Below are positions 1 through 8,399 of a DNA stretch of 64,000 nucleotides, in pieces. Position 1 is the first letter of the stretch. Each line of letters opens with the position of its first letter. The translations under genes and the position numbers were made by a program. Source of the DNA: Clostridia bacterium (GTDB lineage: Bacteria; Bacillota; Clostridia; Christensenellales; UBA1242); the NCBI GenBank assembly GCA_017478185.1, contig JAFVEA010000009.1, forward strand, positions 69,264 to 133,263, written 5' to 3'. The notes below the pieces were generated by a model that was not told where the DNA came from, did no database searches, and saw nothing but the letters and a program-made list of their open reading frames with translations.

Positions 1-365
1 TAAGCTTTATAATATGGAGCATAATCTTCTTCACTGCCAAAAATTATATCTATTTTTTCTTTTAAAAGCTCTTTTAATTTTTTGCTCCAATCTTCCCAAC
101 CATAAGGGGAAGACTTTATGCCACTTTCATCAAATGGCACAACCACAACATTTTTTATGTTTTTTGTCTCTAATTTAACCCACTCTGTTTTGGTTTTTAA
201 ATCAATAAAAGATATTTTAGCATCATCGCAAAGTTTTTTGTTTTTTATGGGGTCATCGCCCACAACAACAAAAAGTTTGTCGCAATTTAGGCTTGCTTTT
301 TTTATTGCATTTAGATGCCCTAAGTGAAGGGGCAAAAATTTGCCAACAAATAATCCAGTTTTCAT
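1..365 (-). CDS. NadR-like nucleotidyltransferase, 3' part outside window
   Basis: About 121 N-terminal residues are visible and the frame runs off the window start. The protein opens MKTGLFVGKFLPLHLGHLNA, the phosphate-binding GxFxPxHxGH signature of the HIGH-superfamily adenylyltransferases. It continues with the Rossmann strand KLFVVVGDDP and the later segment IIFGSEEDYAPYY, which resembles the SEDY/APYEKY region of NadR and NMN adenylyltransferases. The expected role is cytoplasmic transfer of AMP from ATP to nicotinamide mononucleotide, possibly with a C-terminal ribosylnicotinamide kinase domain that cannot be seen here. The ATG at 365-363 is preceded by GGAGA at a good distance. The family is well supported. 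The exact substrate is inferred, and another cytidylyl/adenylyltransferase is possible. Confidence 0.75.
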   Translation of the reverse strand, partial: MKTGLFVGKFLPLHLGHLNAIKKASLNCDKLFVVVGDDPIKNKKLCDDAKISFIDLKTKTEWVKLETKNIKNVVVVPFDESGIKSSPYGWEDWSKKLKELLKEKIDIIFGSEEDYAPYYKA

Positions 366-513
366 AATTTTCTCCAAAAAAATTATAGCATAAATTAAAA
401 ATTTTTTGCAAGCAATATTGCCTTTAAACATAAAAATTAACTTTTAATAAAAATAATATAACAAAAACGCAATTTTGTTTTGTTTATTCTTTTTTTAAAT
501 AGCTTATTTTTGT

Positions 514-542
514 TTGTTGTTTTGAATTATTTTGTGTATAAT
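514..542 (+). promoter_or_regulatory. Sigma-A-type promoter of lipoprotein gene
   Basis: TTGTTG (514-519), a 17-bp spacer and TATAAT (537-542), about 40 bp before the start codon at 584. The -10 is consensus and the -35 is partial. Confidence 0.55.
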
Positions 543-583
543 ATATATTAGAAAAAGTAGTTAAAAATTTGGAGGTATTTTTT

Positions 584-1450
584 ATGGCAAAAGCAAAACA
601 AATTTTTATGATAACACTATCACTTATGTGTTGTGTGATGTTATCTTTTATGTTCTCTGCCTGCAAAATTTCATTGGGTGGTGGCGGAAATAGCAATAAC
701 AACAGTGGCAATACCACAACCCCAACGATAGAAAAAAGATTATTGTTTTTGGGTGCACAATCAATAAATGAAAGATTAGCTGATGCAATCGGAGCTTTTG
801 GAGCAGATATTGCTTTTGCTGAAGGAAGAGGGGAAGACGCAACAGAGCTAAGAAGTAAGCGTGATTATTTAAGAAGTTTTTATAACACAAAGCATTATTT
901 TAGCGTAACAAAAACAACAACACAAGATGAAAATGGCAACACCGTTGACAATTATGACGCAAAAAAATCTGAAATTTTATCTCCATTTTTTAATGATGTT
1001 GTTCCTTATTCATCAACCAGCCCAATTTATTTTCAATATGGAGATAATGCCGAAAATGACATTGCAAAATGGCAGGTTACGAATGAAAATGGTGAGGCGT
1101 GCATTCGTTGTTACAAAAAATATGTATCAGATACTATAGATTACGAATTTTGGATTATAAAATTAAATTATAGTGAATCATATAAAAAAACAACAAAGTT
1201 TGAATATAGTTATATTAATTCAACCACCCCAAACGACATCCCTGTTGATGAAATAACTTTTATTGGAGAAGAATCAGATAGTAGAAATTGGACTGTAACT
1301 CAAACAAAAGCAGATGCTCAAAAAATTAAAAATATGTTTAACCAAGCTCAAGCTTTTGCCTCTGATCTAACTCCATCAAAAGTTATTTATAAAAGAACAG
1401 AAAATAGCAATGAATATTCATACTCAAAAATTTTGCCTGAACAAAATTAA
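584..1450 (+). CDS. Hypothetical lipoprotein (288 aa)
   Basis: I do not recognise a family. The ATG at 584 is chosen because GGAGG (571-575) sits 8 bases upstream; an in-frame TTG at 569 overlaps that ribosome binding site and is unlikely. The N-terminus has a lysine-containing n-region, a hydrophobic core (about residues 8-24) and the lipobox FSAC, so the mature protein should be lipid-anchored on the outer face of the membrane. A Gly/Ser/Asn/Thr-rich linker follows (GGGGNSNNNSGN and onward). The remainder is a soluble, Tyr/Asn/Lys-rich domain with a long helical stretch near the C-terminus. It is monocistronic, with its own promoter and terminator. It is one of three lipoprotein genes in the window. 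Confidence 0.8.
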   Translation: MAKAKQIFMITLSLMCCVMLSFMFSACKISLGGGGNSNNNSGNTTTPTIEKRLLFLGAQSINERLADAIGAFGADIAFAEGRGEDATELRSKRDYLRSFYNTKHYFSVTKTTTQDENGNTVDNYDAKKSEILSPFFNDVVPYSSTSPIYFQYGDNAENDIAKWQVTNENGEACIRCYKKYVSDTIDYEFWIIKLNYSESYKKTTKFEYSYINSTTPNDIPVDEITFIGEESDSRNWTVTQTKADAQKIKNMFNQAQAFASDLTPSKVIYKRTENSNEYSYSKILPEQN

Positions 1451-1476
1451 AAGAACTTTGAAAGTTCTTTTTTTAT
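1451..1476 (+). terminator. Intrinsic terminator
   Basis: AAGAACTTT / AAAGTTCTT inverted repeat directly after the lipoprotein stop, followed by a T-run. It may also serve the convergent minus-strand gene ending at 1485. Confidence 0.75.
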
Positions 1477-1484
1477 TTTTTAAG

Positions 1485-2531
1485 CTAAAAATTATTTTTT
1501 AATAGCTTTTTGTGTTTTTTTAAGTTAAACATAATCAAAATTATATACAAAAATCCAAAGACACTCATACTTGGATAAACAATTTTAACAAAAGAAGAAA
1601 AGCCTATTCCCGAAAGCGAAAGCGCCAAAATGCTTGCAATCAAACACATATATATTTTATTTCCAAAATAAGTTTCAAGCCAACTTGAAATGGTGAACAA
1701 GAGCGCAAAAGCAGTTGTAAGAAGCCCTAGCCACACAACACATAAAACAATGATGGCAAGTGGCGTGCTGAAATTTGCAGACACATAAACAACTGGCATA
1801 TCACTATTAACACTCATTGGATTTAAAAACAAAATAAAAGTTATGCCCAAAAGAGATAAAAAAAGCAAAACACTCCCTAAAAAGCCACCCCAAAAAAGCT
1901 CTTTTGTTGTGTGTTCACTGCCTATTTTTGCAAAGATAAATCCAGCAAAAAACATATTGCTTCCAACATATAAAATTGAATAAATTAAACTTAAATTAAT
2001 TTGATTTTGCTCAACAAATAAATCTATTTTACCGCTACTAAAAAAGCTAAATAGCAAAATTATCAACACAACCAAAATGAGGAGTGGCACCACCACCAAG
2101 TTTGTTTTTTTAACCCCTTTAAATCCAGTGCAAACAACAACAATGGTGATTATTGCTGTGATAACACTAAACAAACGATATTTTAAGTTAGGCAAAAAAA
2201 TTCCAAACAAACTGTCTGCGCCTGCAAACATTGAAGACAAAAGCAGTATGTTTGAAAAAATAAAAACAACCTCAAAAACTGAACTAAATTTTTTAAACAA
2301 AACTTTGTTGCATTTTTGCACCGTTGTTATGTTAAACTTTTTTCCAAACTTAAAAAACAAAAGTGAAAACAGAAAAAAGAGTAAACAAGTTAAAAAAATC
2401 ATAACATAACAAATTCCACCAAACCTTGCAAAATAAAACCAAATTTCTTTGCCTGAGGCAAAACCTGCCCCAACCAAAGTTCCAAACATAGTTAATCCAA
2501 TTATAACACTATTTTTAAAAGTTTTGTTCAC
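1485..2531 (-). CDS. YkvI-family membrane protein (348 aa)
   Basis: A polytopic inner-membrane protein with about ten hydrophobic segments. It begins with the conserved opening of the YkvI/COG3949 family: a helix with GTLVGAGFASGKEI, the glycine-rich broken helix typical of LeuT-fold transporters. The length of about 350 residues is normal for the family. No substrate has been firmly assigned to YkvI proteins, so 'putative transporter' is the limit. The GTG start at 2531 lies inside the last codons of the upstream TPR gene (17-bp overlap) with GAGGTG as the ribosome binding site, so the two are translationally coupled and form a two-gene operon. Confidence 0.75.
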   Translation of the reverse strand: MNKTFKNSVIIGLTMFGTLVGAGFASGKEIWFYFARFGGICYVMIFLTCLLFFLFSLLFFKFGKKFNITTVQKCNKVLFKKFSSVFEVVFIFSNILLLSSMFAGADSLFGIFLPNLKYRLFSVITAIITIVVVCTGFKGVKKTNLVVVPLLILVVLIILLFSFFSSGKIDLFVEQNQINLSLIYSILYVGSNMFFAGFIFAKIGSEHTTKELFWGGFLGSVLLFLSLLGITFILFLNPMSVNSDMPVVYVSANFSTPLAIIVLCVVWLGLLTTAFALLFTISSWLETYFGNKIYMCLIASILALSLSGIGFSSFVKIVYPSMSVFGFLYIILIMFNLKKHKKLLKNNF

Positions 2532-4128
2532 CGCTCACCTCGCCGTTTGCCTTTGACAAATTTTTTATAAACTTTTTGTCCACATCAAAAAATAAGCACG
2601 CTTTTTCAAAAACTTCCAAAAAACTTTCAAGCAAAAAACAAGCAATAACGCTGTGTGACATATTTAACAAAAATTGACTGTTTTGCTCTTTTTTAGCTTT
2701 TTTAAAAACTTTTTCCAGCATCATTTGTTTTGGGAAAAAACACTCAACATAACTGATTGCATCACAAACACCCTCTCTAAAATTTTTGTTTTTAAATTTT
2801 TGCATTTCATTTTTCTTTAGTTTAAAACTTGAATAAGAATAATCGCAAACAAAACTAATTGAATAAAAATTGTTAGAAAAAAGTGCAGACTTAACCATTA
2901 AAAATTTTTGCAATTTTGTGGGCTTGTGTGATAAAAGAAGGTCGCAAAAAACTGAATTTGCTTTTTGATTTTTTGAATTTGAAATAGCGTTTGAAACAGT
3001 TTCGGTGAGTTGGGGGTTTTTTAAAGAATAACTCCAAACAATATCATTTATTAAAAAATAACTTTTGTTAAGCTCAACATCAAACTTTCCGCCAAAAAAT
3101 ATTTCAAGCAGAGTTTTTGTTTTTTCTTCTTCAACACTTTTTGGAAGCTTTGCCTCAATTTTTGCATTTATATCTAAACCATTTGTTTTTATGAGTTCAT
3201 AAAAAAATAAGTATATTGGGTCTTCGCTATCAAGCCACATTGCTTTTGAAATATAAAAAAGAGAGTCATCTATTTTTTTAAGTTTAAACAAGCACAATCC
3301 ACACAAAAGATAATTATTTGCACAAAATTCATCAATTTTGCATAGTTTTTCAAAGAATTTTAATGCTTCAAAAAACATTTTCTTTTCACTTAAAAAAAGT
3401 GCGGCACTTTTTAAGTTTTGTTCATCACAAAAATCACTCATAACAATTTGTTTTAATATATCATTTGCCTTTAAGCTTTTTTTGCTTTCATAAACTTTAA
3501 ACAAAACAAAAAGCGCTAAAAAATTGTTTTCATCTTGCTCTAAAACTTCTTTTGAAAGGATGCTTGCTTTTGTTAAATCTTCATTCAAAAAATTGCAATA
3601 AGCAAGAAGCGACAAAGTTTGTGAGTCACTTTTCAGTGTTTGCAAAATGTTTTGAGCATCTTGATATTTTTGTTTAAGTATTAAATTTTTTGCCGTGTTT
3701 ATTAAATTTTTGTGTTCAAACAAAACATCATTCATATTGTTTTTTATATGGGCTGTCCACTCTAAAACAGCCTCGGCATATTCATCACAAAAATCCCACT
3801 TTAGCGTTGCCTCCAAATAGTCTAGTGCTAAATTAAATTTTTTTAAGCACACCAAATTTCTGGCAATCCCAAAAAATGCGCCAGCACGCAAATGAGTTAT
3901 ATAAACCGCTTTAAAAAAACAATCTGAGCTTTTTTTGTATTGCCCCATTTCAAAATAAGTTTGCCCAAACAATAGCCACAAACCATCTTTTTCTATCTTT
4001 GTTTTTGAATATGTTTGAGCATTTTTTAAGGCGTCCAAAACTCCCCAAAGGTCTTTGTTTTTTTGCCTTAAATCCAAAAGGTCTAAATAATATGATAACT
4101 TGTTTTTGAATTTTATTATTTTTGCCAT
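2515..4128 (-). CDS. TPR-repeat protein (537 aa)
   Basis: A soluble helical protein. Repeated helix pairs resemble tetratricopeptide repeats: LWLLFGQTYFEMGQYKKSSDCF, the following GIARNLVCLKKFNLALDYLE, and later LLCGLCLFKLKKIDDSLFYI (about residues 45-115 and 270-310). The C-terminal third (after about residue 400) has no recognisable repeats. There is no signal peptide, so it should be cytoplasmic and probably a scaffold. It is the first gene of an operon with the YkvI-type protein, which it overlaps by 17 bp. No Shine-Dalgarno motif is visible before the ATG at 4128, so the start is less certain than others here. Function is not known. Confidence 0.7.
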   Translation of the reverse strand: MAKIIKFKNKLSYYLDLLDLRQKNKDLWGVLDALKNAQTYSKTKIEKDGLWLLFGQTYFEMGQYKKSSDCFFKAVYITHLRAGAFFGIARNLVCLKKFNLALDYLEATLKWDFCDEYAEAVLEWTAHIKNNMNDVLFEHKNLINTAKNLILKQKYQDAQNILQTLKSDSQTLSLLAYCNFLNEDLTKASILSKEVLEQDENNFLALFVLFKVYESKKSLKANDILKQIVMSDFCDEQNLKSAALFLSEKKMFFEALKFFEKLCKIDEFCANNYLLCGLCLFKLKKIDDSLFYISKAMWLDSEDPIYLFFYELIKTNGLDINAKIEAKLPKSVEEEKTKTLLEIFFGGKFDVELNKSYFLINDIVWSYSLKNPQLTETVSNAISNSKNQKANSVFCDLLLSHKPTKLQKFLMVKSALFSNNFYSISFVCDYSYSSFKLKKNEMQKFKNKNFREGVCDAISYVECFFPKQMMLEKVFKKAKKEQNSQFLLNMSHSVIACFLLESFLEVFEKACLFFDVDKKFIKNLSKANGEVSGEQNF

Positions 4129-4208
4129 ACATTATTGTTATGTTAAAATAAATTAAAAAAGAATATAATTTTTGTGTTATTTTTTGTTGCTAATTAAAAA
4201 TTTCAGTA

Positions 4209-4237
4209 TTGACATCACCTTAAAATGATGATAAAAT
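4209..4237 (+). promoter_or_regulatory. Promoter of Sel1-repeat gene
   Basis: TTGACA (4209-4214), 17-bp spacer, TAAAAT (4232-4237). It sits in the divergent gap between the TPR gene (minus) and the Sel1 gene (plus). Confidence 0.6.
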
Positions 4238-4281
4238 AATTATGTAGATATATAAAAAATTATGTTTAGGAGTGAAATGTT

Positions 4282-5169
4282 GTGCTTACAAATTTTGATA
4301 AAATAAGACTAAAATTAGCAGTTAGCAAAAATGATTTTATAAAAGCTGCTGAAATAATTTGTGATGATTCAAAAACCACAAAGCCATATTATAAAATGAG
4401 TGATGCCTTCATCACTTTAGGGAATTATTTTGCCAGTGAAAACTATTATGAAAACAATGATTATTTAAACAAAATTCTAAGCTTGAAACCAGACTCTCAA
4501 AAAGCAATTTTATGCTATCACCTAGCTTTGCAAAATGCAAATCCTCTTGCAGTTAGAAAGCTTGAAAGATATTATTATTATGGAAATGGAGTTGGTGAAA
4601 AAAATATTCCAGCCATGAAAGCTGTTTATGAACTTGGAGCATCACTTAATGATTCTTATTCAGAATATAAATTGGGAAAGCTTTATTATAAAGGCGTTTA
4701 TTATGAGCAAGATTATGAAAAAGCACTAAAACATTTTAGTCGGTCTTTTGTTTTAAACCCAGATTATAGTTCATATTATTTGGGAACAATGTATGAAAAA
4801 GGATTGGGCGTTCAAAAAAACCTAGAAAAGGCTTTTGAATGTTATCAAACTGGTGCTCAAGTGAATGCAAAATCAAAATTGCGTCTTGCTCAAATTTATT
4901 CAACACAAAAACTTGCCAATGCTTTTGGCATTGATTTAAATTTAACACTTGCTGAAAAATATTATAGAGAATATTGTGAGTTTTTAAAAACCAAAAAAGA
5001 AAATAAATATGAAAACAAAGAAGAAAAAATAAAACAATATTCAAACATAATAAAAGATATGAAAAAAGAGCGTTTAGAAAAATTAAAGCCTGTTATAAAA
5101 GAAGTTAAAAAACAAAACAAAACAGAAAAACAACAATCTTTTGACTTAAATTTTATTCCAGAAAGATAA
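4282..5169 (+). CDS. Sel1-like repeat protein (295 aa)
   Basis: Residues about 75-215 carry consecutive Sel1-like (SLR/TPR-related) repeats: YYYGNGVGEKNIPAMKAVYE, YKLGKLYYKGVYYEQDYEKA, YYLGTMYEKGLGVQKNLEKA and a fourth weaker one. These show the G-x-G-V and A-x-x-x-Y/F pattern of the family, whose members act as protein-interaction scaffolds. The last 60 residues are Lys/Glu-rich and probably coiled or disordered. There is no signal peptide. The GTG at 4282 is chosen because AGGAG (4268-4272) lies 9 bases upstream; an ATG at 4278 is out of frame. It is divergent from the TPR gene, so two repeat-scaffold genes share one regulatory gap. Partners are unknown. Confidence 0.75.
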   Translation: MLTNFDKIRLKLAVSKNDFIKAAEIICDDSKTTKPYYKMSDAFITLGNYFASENYYENNDYLNKILSLKPDSQKAILCYHLALQNANPLAVRKLERYYYYGNGVGEKNIPAMKAVYELGASLNDSYSEYKLGKLYYKGVYYEQDYEKALKHFSRSFVLNPDYSSYYLGTMYEKGLGVQKNLEKAFECYQTGAQVNAKSKLRLAQIYSTQKLANAFGIDLNLTLAEKYYREYCEFLKTKKENKYENKEEKIKQYSNIIKDMKKERLEKLKPVIKEVKKQNKTEKQQSFDLNFIPER

Positions 5170-5237
5170 ACAAAAAACGCTTTAAAAAGAGGTTCAAAGC
5201 GCCAATTAACAATGTTATACTTTTAACAAAACAATAT

Positions 5238-5331
5238 GAGATTCTCACGCATTGCAAGCAATGCTCAGAATGACACTTTTCTCTGTCATTGCGAGCAAGA
5301 TTTATCTTGCGTGGCAATCTCCATTCTCACA
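5238..5331. repeat. Dispersed palindromic repeat, copy A
   Basis: An island markedly richer in G+C than its surroundings, with nested inverted repeats: GAGATT..CACGC at the left end and GCGTGGCAATCTC at the right, enclosing AATGACA / TGTCATT. Its reverse complement matches copies B (15321), C (18371) and D (39238). Copy A is in the opposite orientation to the others. There is no reading frame. Confidence 0.8.
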
Positions 5332-5354
5332 CAAAACAAGATTGCTAAGAACAA

Positions 5355-5385
5355 CAAAAAAAGCGCAGTATCTAAGCGCTTTTTT
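5355..5385. terminator. Bidirectional hairpin terminator
   Basis: AAGCGC (5361-5366) / GCGCTT (5376-5381) with A-run before and T-run after. It is placed to terminate the minus-strand PII operon and read-through from the Sel1 gene. Confidence 0.6.
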
Positions 5386-5421
5386 ATTTAAGTTTAAATT
5401 TTATATAACTGATTTAAGTGT

Positions 5422-5892
5422 TTATTTTTCTTTTTTATTATCATCTGTTTTTTCTTGAACTGTTTCTTCAGTTGTTGGCAATTTTTTCTCTTCCTTTTTT
5501 TCTTCTTGTTTTTCTGGAAGTTTTAACTTTTCATCTTTCACGCTTTGCTCATTAAACAAATTGCCTCTCTTAAACAAGTGTGGAGCTCCTGCGATTTCAT
5601 CAACTGGAAGAGCAAAACAAATTCCTTTTCCTTCAGTTTGCAAGTTGCAGTTTTTAACAATTTCTTTCATAACATTTTTTCTTTGAGATTTTTTTACCAA
5701 AGTGAAAACAATTTCTTTGTCTGGCTGAATTGCAACACCCATAAAAGATTTGCTTTCTCTTATGCTTGTTCCCCTTGCGTGAATTATTGTTGCTCCGTCT
5801 GCCCCAGCCTTTTTGCTGGCATCAACAACTTTTTCTGAAAACCCTGTGTCAACAATTGTAAATATTAGTGACATTCCTTGTTTAAAAATCAT
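5422..5892 (-). CDS. PII-like regulatory protein, second copy (156 aa)
   Basis: Residues 1-110 fit the ferredoxin-like PII (GlnB) superfamily. The opening strand is IFTIVDTGFSEKVVDASKKA, then GADGATIIHARGTSI at the place of the PII T-loop start, a strand KEIVFTLVKKSQ, and a helix leading to GKGICFALPVDEIAG. The tail (after about residue 118) is Lys/Glu/Thr-rich and probably disordered. PII proteins sense small metabolites and bind membrane transporters. This lineage of PII-like genes sits beside DUF1538 proteins, as it does here. The ATG overlaps the stop of the upstream PII-like gene (ATGA), with GGAGG 9 bases before it. The ligand is not predictable from sequence alone. Confidence 0.75.
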   Translation of the reverse strand: MIFKQGMSLIFTIVDTGFSEKVVDASKKAGADGATIIHARGTSIRESKSFMGVAIQPDKEIVFTLVKKSQRKNVMKEIVKNCNLQTEGKGICFALPVDEIAGAPHLFKRGNLFNEQSVKDEKLKLPEKQEEKKEEKKLPTTEETVQEKTDDNKKEK

Positions 5893-6341
5893 TTTGCTTC
5901 CTCCAAATCTTTTTTTGTTGTGTCTTCTTCATTTTTTTGCTCAGTTTTAATTTGTTTTTCCTCAACTTTTGGCTGAGATTTTTCTAAATTTAATTCAAAT
6001 GTTTGTTTTGCCATTTCTAAAAGTCCATTTAAAGTATCTCTTGAAATTGCGGTGATTGGAATAGAAAATGCAACGCCAATGTCATCTTTATATAACTCAC
6101 AAGTTCGGCAAAGTTTGGCAAGCGTTTTATGTGCGTCCTCTGTTTTCACGGCAGACACAATCACAGAACTTTCATTTAGGTCTAACCCCATAACGCTTAA
6201 AAGCTCGCTATGGCCAATCCCTCTTGCCGGAATTGTTAAGCAAATGCTTGCGCCCATATTGTTTAAAACCTCATTTGCAATTTGTTCTTTTTGTTTTCGA
6301 ACAAAAACAGCAATAATTTTAACTGGCGATTGTTTGTTCAT
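5889..6341 (-). CDS. PII-like regulatory protein, first copy (150 aa)
   Basis: A second PII/GlnB-like fold: strand VKIIAVFVRKQKEQIANEVL, then GASICLTIPARGIGHSELL (equivalent to the ATIIHARGT segment of its neighbour), strand SVIVSAVKTED, helix and DDIGVAFSIPITAIS. A charged disordered tail follows from about residue 120. It is clearly paralogous but divergent from the next gene. The middle position in the operon DUF1538-PII-PII, 9 bp after the DUF1538 stop and overlapping the next gene by 4 bp, makes it likely that both PII-like proteins bind the DUF1538 membrane partner. The start ATG has GGAGG 5 bases upstream. Confidence 0.75.
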   Translation of the reverse strand: MNKQSPVKIIAVFVRKQKEQIANEVLNNMGASICLTIPARGIGHSELLSVMGLDLNESSVIVSAVKTEDAHKTLAKLCRTCELYKDDIGVAFSIPITAISRDTLNGLLEMAKQTFELNLEKSQPKVEEKQIKTEQKNEEDTTKKDLEEAK

Positions 6342-6350
6342 ATCTTCCTC

Positions 6351-7829
6351 CTAATCATATTCAATAATATCAACACGCTTAAGTCCTTTAAGTTCTTCAT
6401 CTTTGTTTTGTGTTCTATTAAGTCCAATCTTATAAATAAGCCCAAACACCAAAACAACAAGAATTGGCGCAATGGCAACAAACGCAAGTGTTCCAAACGC
6501 ATCAAGCATCAAACTCCCCCCACATTTTACGGTTGCCCCCATAATAAGAGGGAGAGCAAAAGTGGTTGCAATTGCCCCTGTTGCCACACCTCCAGAATCA
6601 TAAGCCATTCCAACAAACAATTTTGGAACAACAAAACTTAAAATAATTGTTATGGCATAAGCTGGAATCAAAATCCACAAAATTGAAATGTGTGTTAAAA
6701 CTCTAACCGCACAAAGAGCTAGCGCAACACAAACTCCTGTTGCAATACAAAAAATTATTGTCTTTTTCTTTACAATAGAGTTTGTAACAGTTTGAATTTG
6801 TTTGGCAAGCACGTGCACAGCTGGCTCAACCATTGCCATACAAAAACCAATAACCGCACAAATTGGAATTAACAAATAACTATAATTTTGAGCTAACCCT
6901 TCACCTATAATTGTTCCAACAGGCAAAAATCCAACATTAACTCCAACCAAGAAAATTGTTATGCCAATATATGTGTAAATTAAACCAATAATAATTCTTG
7001 TTATCTCTTTTCTAGGAAGTTTTAGTGCAAAAATTTGGAATAAAACAAACAAAACAGCAATAGGAAGCAAAATTATTAAAACTTCTTTCAAATATTTTAA
7101 GGTGGCTGTTAAAAAGTTGAGATTTTCTGAAACTGCAGGCTCAGCAGAATTAACTCCCATAATCCACATCAAAATCATAACAACCAAAATAGGTCCACAG
7201 CTTGCAAAACCAATCAGCCCAAAACTATCTTCTTTGGCACTACTTCCTCGTGTTTGAGCAAGTCCCAAACCAAACGCCATAATAAATGGAACAGAAATTG
7301 GCCCCGTTGTAACACTTCCTGAGTCAAAAGAAACAGGAACTATTCCAGCCTCAACAAAAATTGTTAACAAAAACACCAAACCATAACAAATTGCAATAAC
7401 AAGATTAAATTTCCACTTAAACAAAATTCTCAAAATGCCAAGCACTAAAAATAGACCAACACCAACCGACACCGTAACAATAAAAAGCCAACTGTTTATT
7501 GAAGATATCTGACTTGCCAAAACAGTTAAATCAGGCTCAGCTATTGTTATAACAACTCCCAAAACAAAGCAAAACAAAACAAGACCAAAAGGTTTGCTTT
7601 TCTTGCTTAGATAACCACCCATATGTTGCCCAATTGGAAGCATTGCTGTGTCTGCTCCAAGTGTGAATAAAGCAATTCCCACAATAAGCAAAACACAGCA
7701 AATAACAAAGTTTATTAAAGTTTTTGCTGGAAGTGGAGTTAGGGTAACTCCCAAGATGATAACTATTATAGTGATAGGCAAAATTGATAAAAAACTTTCT
7801 TTAAGCTTATGAAACAAAGCATTCCCCAT
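6351..7829 (-). CDS. DUF1538-family membrane protein (492 aa)
   Basis: A highly hydrophobic protein with about 12 membrane segments, organised as two homologous halves. Each half contains a short motif of the type GxxxAxxEPxxxVLA: GVVITIAEPDLTVLASQI near residue 95 and GFCMAMVEPAVHVLAKQI near residue 330. Each also has a later MAYDSGGVATG / SFDSGSVTTG motif. The paired acidic EPD/EPA and DSG motifs are characteristic of DUF1538 and point to an ion or solute transporter with internal pseudosymmetry. The substrate is not established. The ATG at 7829 is used (AGAGAGG 8-9 bases before it) rather than the in-frame TTG at 7832. It is the first gene of an operon with two PII-like regulators. Confidence 0.8.
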   Translation of the reverse strand: MGNALFHKLKESFLSILPITIIVIILGVTLTPLPAKTLINFVICCVLLIVGIALFTLGADTAMLPIGQHMGGYLSKKSKPFGLVLFCFVLGVVITIAEPDLTVLASQISSINSWLFIVTVSVGVGLFLVLGILRILFKWKFNLVIAICYGLVFLLTIFVEAGIVPVSFDSGSVTTGPISVPFIMAFGLGLAQTRGSSAKEDSFGLIGFASCGPILVVMILMWIMGVNSAEPAVSENLNFLTATLKYLKEVLIILLPIAVLFVLFQIFALKLPRKEITRIIIGLIYTYIGITIFLVGVNVGFLPVGTIIGEGLAQNYSYLLIPICAVIGFCMAMVEPAVHVLAKQIQTVTNSIVKKKTIIFCIATGVCVALALCAVRVLTHISILWILIPAYAITIILSFVVPKLFVGMAYDSGGVATGAIATTFALPLIMGATVKCGGSLMLDAFGTLAFVAIAPILVVLVFGLIYKIGLNRTQNKDEELKGLKRVDIIEYD

Positions 7830-7921
7830 CAACTTACCTCTCTCTTCAAAATTATTATAAAAATTTTAAAAAAAAGTGTCAACAAAAAACAAATAAAAAG
7901 TTGAAAAAATATAAAAATTTA

Positions 7922-7950
7922 TTGAAATAAACTTCTCTCTATGTTATAAT
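7922..7950 (+). promoter_or_regulatory. Promoter of the mnmE-mnmG transcript
   Basis: TTGAAA (7922-7927), 17-bp spacer, TATAAT (7945-7950), 30 bp before the first start codon. Confidence 0.65.
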
Positions 7951-7979
7951 ATCACAAACAAAACAAAAAGGAATAAAAA

Positions 7980-8390
7980 ATGAGCAAAGCTATAAAACAA
8001 CTAACACAAAAATTTTTAAAAAACTCTGATGAGCAAACAGAAAAATTTGTTTATGCAACCGACTGGTTTGAAAGCACAAAAAATTTAAAAACTTATGACG
8101 AACTTATTTTAAGTTTGGTTGATTATTGTTCTTATGTTGATAAGCAAAAATTAAAAGTTAAAGTTTATTTTGCACAAAAAAATGATAAAGAGCAATCTAA
8201 GCCCGCTTTATATTCAAATTTTCCAATTGACAAAAGTGAAAAAGAAACAGTGGCAAAAATGGATGGCGAAAAATATGCTGCCTACACATATTCAAAGCAT
8301 TATAACTCAATAATGTCTAAAAAAGAAACTGCGTCATTGTGTGAAAACAAAAAGCCTGAGGCAAGTGAATTTTTTGATTCAAAAAAATAA
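7980..8390 (+). CDS. Hypothetical protein (136 aa) preceding mnmE
   Basis: No family is recognised. It is a soluble, Lys/Glu-rich protein. Residues 20-95 look like a small alpha/beta domain (TDWFESTKNLKTYDELILSL, then KLKVKVYFAQK and KYAAYTYSKHY), and the charged tail is probably disordered. The start ATG follows AAGGA, the stop is 9 bp before mnmE and the promoter lies just upstream, so it is the leader gene of the mnmE-mnmG operon. In Bacillus jag or yidC usually occupies this side of mnmE. This gene therefore marks a rearrangement boundary. Confidence 0.65.
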   Translation: MSKAIKQLTQKFLKNSDEQTEKFVYATDWFESTKNLKTYDELILSLVDYCSYVDKQKLKVKVYFAQKNDKEQSKPALYSNFPIDKSEKETVAKMDGEKYAAYTYSKHYNSIMSKKETASLCENKKPEASEFFDSKK

Positions 8391-8399
8391 GGAGAAAAA

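Noticed and set aside
118..327. 69-codon plus-strand frame at the left edge
   Set aside because: Antisense to the NadR-like gene, whose HxGH motif and ribosome binding site are clear.
484..890. Minus-strand frames of 77 and 80 codons overlapping the first lipoprotein gene
   Set aside because: Antisense to a gene with a clear promoter, ribosome binding site and lipobox.
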